Assembly (NCBI GenBank): GCA_964383465.1
Contig: CAYLGT010000009.1
Span: forward strand, 1 to 34,743
Reading direction: 5' to 3'
Source: CAYLGT01 sp964383465
GTDB lineage: Bacteria > Patescibacteriota > Saccharimonadia > Saccharimonadales > Saccharimonadaceae
Length of the DNA stretch: 34,743 nucleotides
Shown here: in pieces, positions 21,535 to 29,619 of the stretch
Numbering within the stretch: the stretch's first letter is position 1
How the letters are laid out: each line of letters starts with the position of its first letter
Program-made: the position numbers and the translations under genes
The notes under the pieces: generated by a model
Databases searched by the model: none
Told to the model about the DNA's origin: nothing
Seen by the model: the letters and a program-made list of their open reading frames with translations, nothing else

Positions 21535-22515
21535 ATGCCACCACTACGCCGTCAGCCGTCTGAACGTGCTGCAGCCGCTCGAGAGCTTATCACCCGCCCT
21601 GAAACTTATGTCCCTGAAGTTCCCAGCGATCTCCTAGCACCTGCCAACAGCCTACTTGTCGGCATGCGACGCAACCGTGACCTGCTTTCAACCACGAAAC
21701 AGGCCGGCGACAAACTCCTACACACCCCCGCGACGAAGTTCACGCATGTCCGTGATGGAAAACGCCTGAATGCTGAAGCAACTGCTTTCTATGTCAAATC
21801 AGAAAAGCATGCCGCCCTCTACGTGGCAGTCGACCCTGATACGACAAGCCCAGACATGGCGACCTACAAAATTGTCGACGGAATTATGAGCTGCGTAGGC
21901 GAGGTCGAAGATGCTGATATAGACGAAAACACAAGTAGTCTCGTGAAAATTGCTATCGAAAAAATACATGCAGAACTCGACGAAACTCGAAACGTAAAAC
22001 TGCAAGCCTCTAGAGAGCGTCGCAAAAATTTTCGACACGGCGTACGAGTTATCGGTGGCACTGCACTGACACTCTCGCTCGTAGGCGGTGGCATTTTCTA
22101 TGGGGTAAAGAGATGGATCGTCGACCCCCACCAGCGCGCGGTTGCTGAGCGCAAAGCATTCGACGAATCCGATTTTCAGCTACCAGGCGAAGGGACCGAG
22201 ATCAGCCGGGCAACGGTAGTTGGCGTTTCTGGGACAACCCTAAAAAGCATTCCTTCCTACCACGACGGTGACAGTCTAGCAGATGCGCGCCGCGTCGAAT
22301 TCACCGAAGCAAACGGATGCACCGAGATAAAAACAGATTTACCAGACGGCGTTCATGTTGTTTTAGTGAGTAAAGCCCATGGACCATTTGACGGCAGCTC
22401 GTATAGCGTTGCCGCTTCTGGTAAGACGTTTGAAGTCTGTCTGACAGATGTTGTCGACGGCAACGACGGAAGTGAAAACACTTCCGACATCGCCGTACAA
22501 GCTCGTACCCACTAA
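21535..22515 (+). CDS. Hypothetical single-pass membrane protein
   Basis: Not recognised. 326 residues from the ATG at 21535, which has an upstream CGGAG and a strong promoter. The first 185 residues are cytoplasmic in the likely topology and hydrophilic; the segment KHAALYVAVDPDTTSPDMATYKIVDG looks like a small alpha/beta domain. One membrane helix lies near residues 190-210 (VIGGTALTLSLVGGGIFYGV), followed by a basic stop and an outer domain of about 110 residues with two cysteines (GCTEIK, VCLTDV) that may pair. No enzyme motif. The stop codon overlaps that of convergent pyrG by 4 nt. Confidence 0.75.
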   Translation: MPPLRRQPSERAAAARELITRPETYVPEVPSDLLAPANSLLVGMRRNRDLLSTTKQAGDKLLHTPATKFTHVRDGKRLNAEATAFYVKSEKHAALYVAVDPDTTSPDMATYKIVDGIMSCVGEVEDADIDENTSSLVKIAIEKIHAELDETRNVKLQASRERRKNFRHGVRVIGGTALTLSLVGGGIFYGVKRWIVDPHQRAVAERKAFDESDFQLPGEGTEISRATVVGVSGTTLKSIPSYHDGDSLADARRVEFTEANGCTEIKTDLPDGVHVVLVSKAHGPFDGSSYSVAASGKTFEVCLTDVVDGNDGSENTSDIAVQARTH

Positions 22516-24098
22516 GTCGTACGACTTGCCCAAACCAAGCTTAGAAACAACGGGTGCGGGCGCATAGGCCGACTACGAAACTCAGGATGCGCCTGGGTGG
22601 CGATATAGTACGGATGATCGCTCGCTTCGATATACTCAACCAGTTTTCCGTCGGGTGACGTTCCCGATATGTCGAGTCCGCCGGCTTCAATCTCCGCGCG
22701 ATAGGTTTGGTTTACTTCATAGCGGTGCCTATGTCGTTCGGTCACTTCTTTTTCGCCATAGGTGCGGCTCGCTAGTGACCCTTCAGCTAACGTGGCTGGA
22801 TAATCACCAAGTCGCAGTGTCCCGCCAGTCGACTCTAAGCCTTGCTGACCTTCCATGATGTAGACCACAGGATGCTTGGTCTCGTCCGAAAACTCAGTAC
22901 TATGGGCGTCATTCAGCCTAGCTCGACGTGCACTCGCGATGACGGCCACTTGCAAACCAAGACATATGCCGAGGTATGGTTTCTTGTGCGTAAAAGCATA
23001 GTCGGCAGCCGCGATCTTACCTTCAATCCCCCGCGCGCCAAACCCACCCGGCACCAGTAGTCCATCGACACTCGCGAAGTCGTCGTCTGTTGCCTTCGTT
23101 GCGTCAATCCATTTGACCTCCAGATTTACCGCCTCTTCCCATGCGGCAGCTTTCAGGGCTTCAAGCACCGAGAGATAGGTGTCTTCATTGTCCATGTATT
23201 TTGCCACCAAGCCGATGCGCACCGTTTGAGCTTTTGTGGATTGTTGCTTTTTTATCAACGCATCCCACGCCTCAAGTTGTGGTTGTTTTTTGACTCCAGA
23301 AAATTGACCGAGACGATGCATGAGTTTACTGTCGGCGATGACTTTCGGTATACGAAACACGCTATCGACATTTGGCATCATGAGTACTGAGTCTTCGGAA
23401 ACACCCCCAAAGAGTGCAATCTTGCTGGCGATACTTGCGGGCGCCGGGTCATCGGTTCGCACGATGACGACATCTGGCACGATACCAAAGCCACGCAGGT
23501 CGTTGAGTGCGTTTTGCGCAGGTTTGCTCTTGAACTCCTTGCTGGTGCCTATGAAAGGAACATAGACCACATGGACGTACAGGCAGTTTTCGCGACCAAC
23601 TTTCAGCGCAAACTCACGGATCGCCTCGATGAAACTCAACCCTTCATAGTCACCGACCGTTCCACCAATCTCCACAATGTGGATATCGCTCCCCTCACCC
23701 GCTTCGACAATTGCGCGCTGTATCGCACCAGTCAGATGCGGCACCAACTGCACCGTCTTGCCACCAAACTTTCCCGCACGTTCATCGGCTATGAGCTGAC
23801 TCAGTAGTCGTCCGGAAAGCGTCGCGTTTTTCTGCGTCAACTCAACGTCCAGAAACCGCTCGTAGTGACCCAGGTCGAGGTCGGTCTCGGCACCGTCCTT
23901 CGTCACATAGCACTCACCGTGCTCGGCTGGGTTGAGGAGTCCCGCATCGACGTTAAGATACGGGTCACATTTTTGTATAGAGACGCGCAAATCCTGGGAC
24001 TTAAAAACGGCCCCGATACTGGCCGCTGTGATTCCCTTCCCAACTCCGGAGAGCACGCCCCCTGTCACAAAGACATATTTGGGCACATGTTTATTCAT
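22512..24098 (-). CDS. pyrG: CTP synthase
   Basis: Makes CTP from UTP, ATP and glutamine; 528 residues, near the family length. The amidoligase domain starts KYVFVTGGVLSGVGKGITAASIG (P-loop), then DPYLNVDAGLLNPAEHGE and DGAETDLDLGHYERF. The glutamine amidotransferase domain has GGFGARGIEGK, the nucleophile in LGICLGLQVAVI, and the catalytic His-Glu in THPEF-like AQAHPEFRSRP near the C-terminus. The ATG at 24098 has a TATACT box 8 nt upstream (24107-24112) with TGc before it and no ribosome site, so it is probably leaderless. It lies downstream of tRNA-Ser on the same strand, separated by a terminator and a repeat. Confidence 0.97.
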   Translation of the reverse strand: MNKHVPKYVFVTGGVLSGVGKGITAASIGAVFKSQDLRVSIQKCDPYLNVDAGLLNPAEHGECYVTKDGAETDLDLGHYERFLDVELTQKNATLSGRLLSQLIADERAGKFGGKTVQLVPHLTGAIQRAIVEAGEGSDIHIVEIGGTVGDYEGLSFIEAIREFALKVGRENCLYVHVVYVPFIGTSKEFKSKPAQNALNDLRGFGIVPDVVIVRTDDPAPASIASKIALFGGVSEDSVLMMPNVDSVFRIPKVIADSKLMHRLGQFSGVKKQPQLEAWDALIKKQQSTKAQTVRIGLVAKYMDNEDTYLSVLEALKAAAWEEAVNLEVKWIDATKATDDDFASVDGLLVPGGFGARGIEGKIAAADYAFTHKKPYLGICLGLQVAVIASARRARLNDAHSTEFSDETKHPVVYIMEGQQGLESTGGTLRLGDYPATLAEGSLASRTYGEKEVTERHRHRYEVNQTYRAEIEAGGLDISGTSPDGKLVEYIEASDHPYYIATQAHPEFRSRPMRPHPLFLSLVWASRTT

Positions 24099-24106
24099 GT
24101 ATATCT

Positions 24107-24112
24107 AGTATA
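24107..24112 (-). promoter_or_regulatory. Extended -10 box of pyrG
   Basis: TATACT with TGc in front on the minus strand, 8 nt before the ATG. The copy of the tRNA 3' end at 24124-24143 starts just upstream, where a -35 element would be. Confidence 0.5.
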
Positions 24113-24123
24113 GCAGATAATTT

Positions 24124-24311
24124 CATGGCGGAGAGGATGGGATATCGCTTTCGCTCTTCCGCTCCGAAAGGGACACGTGCGAGCACGAGTTTCCTTCCTC
24201 CGCTTCACCGAACCCTCTTTTGCTTTCGCAAAAGCTGGGTTCTCGGTCGCCTTTTCTCCGCCATACAAAACGACCCTACCGGGTCGCTTGGCATGGCGGA
24301 GAGGATGGGAT
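24124..24311. repeat. Duplicated tRNA-Ser 3' end flanking a hairpin-rich 148-bp unit
   Basis: The 20-bp sequence at 24292-24311, which is the 3' end of the tRNA gene with CCA, recurs exactly at 24124-24143 in the same orientation. An inverted 10-bp copy (TCTCCGCCAT) lies at 24255-24264. Between the copies are hairpins: CTTTCG/CGAAAG, CGTGC/GCACG, and an imperfect 41-nt one at 24207-24247 with TTTTGC/GCAAAA at its tip. This looks like an attachment-site duplication or a small non-coding mobile repeat. No gene lies inside. Confidence 0.65.
24267..24286 (-). terminator. Intrinsic terminator of tRNA-Ser
   Basis: CGACCC/GGGTCG stem with a 4-nt loop (24271-24286) followed on the minus strand by TTTT, 8 nt after the tRNA CCA end. 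Confidence 0.75.
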
Positions 24312-24383
24312 TCGAACCCACGGTACGATTGCTCGCACACACGCTTTCCAAGCGTGCTCCTTCAACCACTCGGACACCTCTCC
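24294..24383 (-). tRNA. tRNA-Ser (anticodon GGA)
   Basis: Class II tRNA of 90 nt with encoded CCA. Acceptor stem GGAGAGG/CCTCTCC is perfect; the anticodon stem CACGC/GCGTG carries the loop TTGGAAA, so the anticodon is GGA, reading UCC and UCU. The long variable arm (GTGTGCGAGCAATCGTACC region) is typical of serine tRNAs and the T-loop GGTTCGAATCC is canonical. A terminator follows directly. The 150 bp upstream (24384-24537) hold two AT-rich hairpins (for example TGAG-AAAATC/GATTTT-CTCA near 24457) and no gene. Confidence 0.97.
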
Positions 24384-24537
24384 TCGTCGGCGTTCACTAC
24401 GTCGCTTACATTTTCAAACAAGTTTTGAAAAACTACAGCACTTCGTCACGCCTCCTTTTGAGAAAAATCGGCAGATTTTCCTCATTTGAACCACAAATCA
24501 TTATACCTTAATTGTAAAATTTACCTCTGTAACGTGG

Positions 24538-24567
24538 TTGTGCTTGCGCCTAGAACAGGGCTATACT
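24538..24567 (+). promoter_or_regulatory. Promoter of the ABC exporter operon
   Basis: TTGTGC (24538-24543), 18 nt, TATACT (24562-24567), about 30 nt before the ATG at 24597. A TTACCTCTGTAA motif lies just upstream at 24521-24532. Confidence 0.6.
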
Positions 24568-24596
24568 AGAGTAAGTACAACTTAGGTCCACCACAT

Positions 24597-25400
24597 ATGC
24601 CACGCAAGAATCAAAAAACACCACCTCCTGTTATCGAGCTCGTGAAACTCACGAAGTTTTATGGGCATGACGATACGACAATCAAAGCGCTCAACGGTGT
24701 TGATCTGCGTATAGACAAAGGTGAATTCGTCGCCATCATGGGACCAAGTGGCTGCGGCAAAACAACCCTACTCAACCTTCTCGGCCTCCTCGATACCCCG
24801 TCGGGTGGCGAGTACAAACTCGAAGGAAAAGCCATCACTGACATCAACCACCGCAAGCGTGCCGAGATCCGCAGCCGCAAGATCGGCTTTGTGTTCCAGA
24901 GCTTCAACCTGTTGCCTCGTATGAACATCATCGAAAACGTCGCCCTGCCCCTCACCTACCGCCTCGGTCTCCGTCACAAACAACTCGAGCGAGCTAGTAA
25001 AATGCTCAAGACCTTCGAGCTCCAGGAGCGCGAATACTACATGCCTTCACAGCTTTCAGGTGGGCAACTCCAGCGTGTGGCGATCGCCCGAGCGCTCGTC
25101 AACCAACCAACCATCATCCTTGCCGATGAACCGACCGGAAACCTCGATAGTAAAAGCAGCGAACTCATCATGAACGAGCTTCGTGAGATTCATCAGCAAG
25201 GAAACACCATCGTTATGGTCACCCACAACCCTGACCTGACGACCTACGCAACCCGTATCCTCCACATGCGCGACGGCAAAATCGCTCGTGACACCAAAAA
25301 AGCCGCCCGCAAGCCGCGTAAAAAACGTACCGCACCGAAGCGAAGTCTCGATTCCCACCTGAAAAAGATGATTACAGACGCCTACGAGGAGCTCTCATGA
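24597..25400 (+). CDS. ABC transporter ATP-binding protein, MacB/LolD type
   Basis: ATPase subunit that works with the permease encoded directly downstream (4-nt overlap, ATGA). 267 residues. Walker A GPSGCGKTTLLN near 49-60, Q-loop FVFQSFNLLPRMN, signature LSGGQLQRVAIARAL, Walker B TIILADEPTGNLDSKSSE and the H-switch VTHNP are all present. The LLGLLDTPSGG and PTGNLDS segments are typical of the MacB/LolD/FtsE group, which drives mechanotransmission rather than membrane-pore transport. The last 35 residues form a basic extension (KKAARKPRKKRTAPKR) with a terminal helix that is not part of the usual fold and could bind membrane lipids or a partner. Confidence 0.95.
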   Translation: MPRKNQKTPPPVIELVKLTKFYGHDDTTIKALNGVDLRIDKGEFVAIMGPSGCGKTTLLNLLGLLDTPSGGEYKLEGKAITDINHRKRAEIRSRKIGFVFQSFNLLPRMNIIENVALPLTYRLGLRHKQLERASKMLKTFELQEREYYMPSQLSGGQLQRVAIARALVNQPTIILADEPTGNLDSKSSELIMNELREIHQQGNTIVMVTHNPDLTTYATRILHMRDGKIARDTKKAARKPRKKRTAPKRSLDSHLKKMITDAYEELS

Positions 25401-26611
25401 GCCGAGAACAATTTAGAATCGCTATCGCCAACCTCCGTGCCAACCGAACGCGTACGCTGCTCACAACCCTAGGTATCATCATCGGTGTTGCATCCATTAC
25501 ACTTGTCCTTGCCCTCGGTGAAGGCGCCCGTCAGTCCGTTTCGGAACAGGTCAAGAAGCTCGACGGCAACGTTATCGTGATCAAACCAGGCCAGAGCGGC
25601 TACAGCAGCATCAGCGCCTACAACCCCTACAACACTGCAATCACCACGTCTCTGACTGAGCGCGACCTAAAAAGCGTCGCAGCGGTCGACAACGTCAAAC
25701 GAGCCGCTCCCGTCATGTTCCTCAGTGGCAGTGCCAAAAACGAAGATCGCAGCGAAAACAGCGTGCCAATCATCGCTACAACCGGCGATCTGGCTGAAAT
25801 CCTCAAGCTCAAAGTCCGCTCTGGGCAATTCCTCGACGGTAAAACTGACCGCGACACGGCCGTGTTAGGCGAAAAGCTGGCCGTCAAACTGTTTGGAACC
25901 AACCAAGTCATGGGTCAGGTTATGCAGCTCAAAGGCCGTCCACATACCGTCATCGGTGTCATCAAAAACACCGACACCCCGATCAACCTGTCGGGTATCG
26001 ATCTCGACCGTGCAGTGTACGTCAGCATAGAGGACGGCAAGACGTTCAACCAAGGTATCGCCCAAATCCAGCAGCTCAACGTCCAGGTTGAAGACATCGA
26101 CAAACTCGCGCTTACGTCCAAAGCAATCGACTCCGCACTCCTCAAAAACCACAACGACGAACGTGACTTTACAGTACTTGGCGGCAACAGTGTCGCTAAA
26201 GGCTCAGACAGCTTCTTTGGCACCATCGTTGGCCTGACCTCGGTAGTCTCGGCTATCACCCTCCTTGTGAGCGGCATCGGCGTCATGAATATCATGCTCG
26301 TTAGCGTGACTGAACGAACCCGCGAGATCGGCATCCGCAAAGCCCTTGGCGCAACCGACCGACACATGCTCGGACAGTTCCTCATCGAAGCTCTGCTCAT
26401 GTGCGTTGCCGGTGCGGTAGCTGGCATCGCCCTGGCCTACGTGCTGGCTTTCGCCATCAGCTCACAGCTCGCCTTCCGACCAAGCGTCAACCCGCTGATC
26501 ATCCTGAGTGGCTTCGGACTCGCTCTGGTTGTCGGCCTCATCTTTGGCCTCTACCCAGCCATCAAAGCAGCTAAAAAAGACCCTATCGAAGCGCTCCGAC
26601 AATATCAGTAA
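25397..26611 (+). CDS. ABC transporter permease, MacB/FtsX family
   Basis: Membrane subunit of the exporter, 404 residues. The N-terminal transmembrane helix is RTLLTTLGIIIGVASITLVLAL, followed by a large extracellular MacB-like domain (about 45-275) and three C-terminal helices: VSAITLLVSGIGVMNIMLVSV, ALLMCVAGAVAGIALAYVLAF and IILSGFGLALVVGLIFGLYP. The motifs RTREIGIRKALGA and PIEALRQ are hallmarks of the family. In Saccharibacteria-like cells without an outer membrane, such pairs export peptides or act in envelope stress. Start ATG overlaps the stop of the ATPase gene, so production is coupled. It ends 3 nt from the convergent nucleotidyltransferase gene. Confidence 0.95.
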   Translation: MSREQFRIAIANLRANRTRTLLTTLGIIIGVASITLVLALGEGARQSVSEQVKKLDGNVIVIKPGQSGYSSISAYNPYNTAITTSLTERDLKSVAAVDNVKRAAPVMFLSGSAKNEDRSENSVPIIATTGDLAEILKLKVRSGQFLDGKTDRDTAVLGEKLAVKLFGTNQVMGQVMQLKGRPHTVIGVIKNTDTPINLSGIDLDRAVYVSIEDGKTFNQGIAQIQQLNVQVEDIDKLALTSKAIDSALLKNHNDERDFTVLGGNSVAKGSDSFFGTIVGLTSVVSAITLLVSGIGVMNIMLVSVTERTREIGIRKALGATDRHMLGQFLIEALLMCVAGAVAGIALAYVLAFAISSQLAFRPSVNPLIILSGFGLALVVGLIFGLYPAIKAAKKDPIEALRQYQ

Positions 26612-26614
26612 CCT

Positions 26615-27046
26615 CTAGTCCTGAAGGCCGAGTGACTGATTGATACGCGTCGACGAATCGAGGATATCTGCCAGTCCAAATTCCAGCGCGATACCGCACT
26701 CGCTGCACACCTCAGTCTCTGGGATGGCCTTGTCATCAACCCTATCGCCCCCATTACCGAAAACGAGTTCATCGTCTGGATACTTCTCGCGAATGCTGCG
26801 AAGCGTCTCGATGACCGGTGGATCCTGGTCGATGCTTAGCACAACTTCATCGACTGCACGCAGCGCTTTTACGATGCGCGCTCGTGAAGCTTCATCGATA
26901 ATGATTTTTCCTTTTTTGAGGAGCTGCTGTTTATCGTTGTTAACCACTACGATGACATAGTCGCCCATCTTCTGCGCTGACTCTATCATGGTGAGGTGGC
27001 CGACATGGAGTGGGTTGAAATAACCGCTGACAATTACTCTTTTCAT
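26615..27046 (-). CDS. Cytidylyltransferase-like nucleotidyltransferase (RfaE/TagD type)
   Basis: Small HxGH nucleotidyltransferase of 143 residues: SGYFNPLHVGHLTMIESAQKMGD at the N-terminus binds nucleotide, and the RARIVKALRAVDEVVLS segment and the C-terminal STRINQSLGL fit the cytidylyltransferase-like superfamily. GNGGDRVDDKAIPETEVCSECGI resembles members that activate heptose-1-phosphate or glycerol-phosphate. The substrate cannot be fixed from sequence. The ATG at 27046 is preferred over 27055; a TATAAT box lies 10 nt upstream. It is divergent from a glycosyltransferase gene only 29 bp away, so a role in making an activated sugar or alcohol for the surface glycan is likely. Confidence 0.85.
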   Translation of the reverse strand: MKRVIVSGYFNPLHVGHLTMIESAQKMGDYVIVVVNNDKQQLLKKGKIIIDEASRARIVKALRAVDEVVLSIDQDPPVIETLRSIREKYPDDELVFGNGGDRVDDKAIPETEVCSECGIALEFGLADILDSSTRINQSLGLQD

Positions 27047-27056
27047 ACCTAGCACT

Positions 27057-27066
27057 ATTATATACT
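27057..27066. promoter_or_regulatory. Overlapping divergent -10 boxes
   Basis: Within 10 bp, TATAAT on the minus strand (27057-27062) and TATACT on the plus strand (27061-27066) face opposite genes whose start codons are 10 and 9 nt away. No -35 box is clear for either side. A single AT-rich symmetric site may serve both genes. Confidence 0.5.
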
Positions 27067-27075
27067 TGTAGGAGC

Positions 27076-28200
27076 ATGACGACCCCTAGAGATCCAAAAA
27101 TTGCCATTGTTTGCGACTGGCTCACCAACATGGCGGGTGCCGAACAAGTTATTCTCGCCTTTCATGAAGCATTTCCTAACGCACCCATCTACACGAGTGT
27201 CTACACCCCAGAAAAAGTCCCAGCGTTTGCAAATGCCGATGTTCGTACTACCTACCTCCAACGCCTCCCGCGCCCGATTCGAAACCTCCATAAGTTCTTC
27301 CCCGCGCTACGCGTGCATGCCTTTCGTTCACTTGATCTTTCCGAGTTTGACATCATTCTCTCGAGTTCGAGCGCGGAAGCAAAACAAGTCCGCAAAACCC
27401 GCCCAGACCAAATCCATATCTGTTATTGTCACACGCCTATACGGTACTACTGGAGCCACTACGATGAGTACAGAAAAAACCCAGGGTTTGGCAAACTCAA
27501 CTGGTTGATACGTCTTCTTATGCCGGTTATGGTTCCCCCTCTCAAACGCGCCGACTTCAACGCAGCGCAAAAGGTTGACTATTTTATAGGTAATTCCACA
27601 ACCGTTAAAAAGCGCATCGAGACCTATTACAAACAGCCAGCGAGTGTCATCCATCCGCCGGTCAGCACTTCTCGTTTCAAACCTGCTAAAAAACGCACCG
27701 ACTACTACGTCGCGTTATCCCGACAAATCCCCTACAAGCGGCTCGATCTCGCAGTTGCAGCAGCAAATGAACTTCAGTTTCCCCTGCATGTATTCGGAGA
27801 TGGCAGCGAGCACGAGAAACTCGTCGCCATGGCCGGACCGACCGTTAGTTTTTTTCCAGGAACTCCGAGTAAAGAAGACCAAGACCGTATAACCGAAAAC
27901 TTCAACAGCGCAAAAGGTATGATCTTTCCTGCTGAAGAAGACTTCGGCATCACACCAGTCGAAGCTATGTCTGGCGGCACTCCTGTGATCGCCTATGGAG
28001 TAGGAGGCGCACGAGATATCGTCCTCGATGGCAAGACAGGAGTATTTTTCGACAGCCAAACCAAAGAGTCGGTCGTCCAGGCAGTGAAAAGGCTCGAGAG
28101 CCTCGACATAAAGCCATCAGATGTAAGAGATCGAGCGCTCATTTTTGACAAAACAAAGTTCATCGACAACATCAAAAAGTTTGTCACCGACGTTCGGTAA
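27076..28200 (+). CDS. Glycosyltransferase family 4
   Basis: Retaining GT-B glycosyltransferase of 374 residues. The N-terminal half begins KIAIVCDWLTNMAGAEQVILAF, a typical GT4 acceptor-side start; the C-terminal half has YVALSRQIPYKRLDLAVAAANEL (nucleotide-sugar side), HVFGDGSE, and the EX7E motif in PAEEDFGITPVEAMSGGTPVIAY. Together with the neighbouring genes it probably adds a sugar in a surface polysaccharide or glycolipid. The donor and acceptor are unknown. The ATG at 27076 has GTAGGAG almost touching it, so initiation may be leaderless. No membrane segment is predicted, so it is a peripheral enzyme at the inner face of the membrane. Confidence 0.92.
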   Translation: MTTPRDPKIAIVCDWLTNMAGAEQVILAFHEAFPNAPIYTSVYTPEKVPAFANADVRTTYLQRLPRPIRNLHKFFPALRVHAFRSLDLSEFDIILSSSSAEAKQVRKTRPDQIHICYCHTPIRYYWSHYDEYRKNPGFGKLNWLIRLLMPVMVPPLKRADFNAAQKVDYFIGNSTTVKKRIETYYKQPASVIHPPVSTSRFKPAKKRTDYYVALSRQIPYKRLDLAVAAANELQFPLHVFGDGSEHEKLVAMAGPTVSFFPGTPSKEDQDRITENFNSAKGMIFPAEEDFGITPVEAMSGGTPVIAYGVGGARDIVLDGKTGVFFDSQTKESVVQAVKRLESLDIKPSDVRDRALIFDKTKFIDNIKKFVTDVR

Positions 28201-28211
28201 CCTCCCCTCTT

Positions 28212-28240
28212 TTGAACTTCGTCCCCTGCTTCGGTATAGT
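28212..28240 (+). promoter_or_regulatory. Sigma-70 promoter of the epimerase-glycosyltransferase operon
   Basis: TTGAAC (28212-28217), 17 nt, TATAGT (28235-28240). The leader of about 32 nt carries a GAGGGG ribosome site before the ATG at 28279. Confidence 0.75.
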
Positions 28241-28278
28241 AAAAAGAGCTGACACCAACTTTAAGCCTGAGGGGACCT

Positions 28279-29619
28279 ATGCAACAGTCATCGCACATCG
28301 ATCAGAACGTCATGCGCAAAATCAAAGATGCCCACTTCGTACACATCGTTACGATTGGTACTAAACCTGACATCATCAAACAAGCGCCTGTATACCATGA
28401 ACTTGTCAAACGCGGAGAAGCGGTGCTCCTCTGCCACACCGACCAACACTACGACTTCAATTACAGCGGTGGCGTTGAGCAAGAGTTAGGCTTAACGGTT
28501 GACATCCACTTAGGCATCAAGGGTGACTGGCCAACAAAAACTGTTCAAATGATTGAGCGCTTTAGCGAAGTGCTTGCCGTCCTACTTGAAAACGGCAAGG
28601 TACCAATTCCATATGTACACGGTGACACCTCTACTGCTTCTGCTATTTCGTTTGCCGCCATGCTTCATAAGGTCTCCTGTGTACATGTCGAAGCCGGTAT
28701 TCGTACTCTCACACCAACCAAAGAGGTCTATCATGCCTTCAACGACAAGATCGAGGCTGGAACCTTTGACTGGGACGAGTACTACAAAGCTATGCAGGAT
28801 ATGAACAACTACTCCCTGGGTAGCGTTGAACCTTTTCCAGAGCAGATGAATACTCGCATGACAGAGCCGACTTCCGGGTACTGTGCGGCGCCAGTCGAGA
28901 TCAACAAGGCACAGCTTATCGCCGAGGGTGTTGAACCGGCCAAAGTCGACGTGGTTGGTAACACGATCGCTGACGCAACCTTCCGTGCCATCGAAGAATC
29001 AAAGAAGTCTGACGTATTTGAGAAATTTCCTCAGCTCGCAGACGGCAACTTCATCATGATGTCCATACACCGTCGCGAGAACATTTACGACCGCGCGCGC
29101 TTTACCGCTATCATCGAAGCGGTTGAAGAACTCGTGTCAAATGGCTACAAGCTCCTGTTTCTTTCGCTGCTCAGTACCGAAGATGCCATCGACAAATTTG
29201 GCTTCCGTGAAGACATCCTACGCATGATCAAAGAGTACCCAGATCACTTTATCTTCTCAAAAGCCTGGGCATACCACGGTGATATCATTGCAGCCATGCA
29301 AAAGGCTGGAGCGGTTGTCTCGGACTCGGGTGGTTTTCAGGAAGAAGCTAACATCGTCGGCGTTCCGTCGGTAACGGTACGATTTGGATCTGACAGGAGC
29401 GAGTCATTCTTTGCTGGCGCGAACGTTCCTGCTCCGCCGATCAGCAAGAAGTTTATCTACGAAGTAGTAAAAGGTGCCTACAACAACAAGGCTATGGCTA
29501 AAGTAGGCAACTTGTATGGTGAAAATGTCGCACCAAAGGTCGTCGACGGCGTCTTGTCACGAATGCACCGGGAAACTGGCCTCTTCATGACCGAAGAACA
29601 GCGTCTAGGGTTTGAGTAG
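28279..29619 (+). CDS. UDP-N-acetylglucosamine 2-epimerase family protein
   Basis: Probable non-hydrolysing epimerase interconverting UDP-GlcNAc and UDP-ManNAc. 446 residues, longer than the usual 370-390. Family motifs: GTKPDIIKQAPVYHEL near the N-terminus, CVHVEAGIRT, VVGNTIADATF, SIHRRENIYDR, and VSDSGGFQEEANIVGVPSVTVRFGSDRSE. The usual EEINR segment after VEAGLR is replaced by an insertion of about 50 residues (KEVYHAFNDKIEAG through EQMNTRMTEPTSG), which explains the extra length and may change substrate. The TAG stop is immediately followed by the ATG of the next glycosyltransferase, so they are translated as a pair. Confidence 0.88.
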   Translation: MQQSSHIDQNVMRKIKDAHFVHIVTIGTKPDIIKQAPVYHELVKRGEAVLLCHTDQHYDFNYSGGVEQELGLTVDIHLGIKGDWPTKTVQMIERFSEVLAVLLENGKVPIPYVHGDTSTASAISFAAMLHKVSCVHVEAGIRTLTPTKEVYHAFNDKIEAGTFDWDEYYKAMQDMNNYSLGSVEPFPEQMNTRMTEPTSGYCAAPVEINKAQLIAEGVEPAKVDVVGNTIADATFRAIEESKKSDVFEKFPQLADGNFIMMSIHRRENIYDRARFTAIIEAVEELVSNGYKLLFLSLLSTEDAIDKFGFREDILRMIKEYPDHFIFSKAWAYHGDIIAAMQKAGAVVSDSGGFQEEANIVGVPSVTVRFGSDRSESFFAGANVPAPPISKKFIYEVVKGAYNNKAMAKVGNLYGENVAPKVVDGVLSRMHRETGLFMTEEQRLGFE

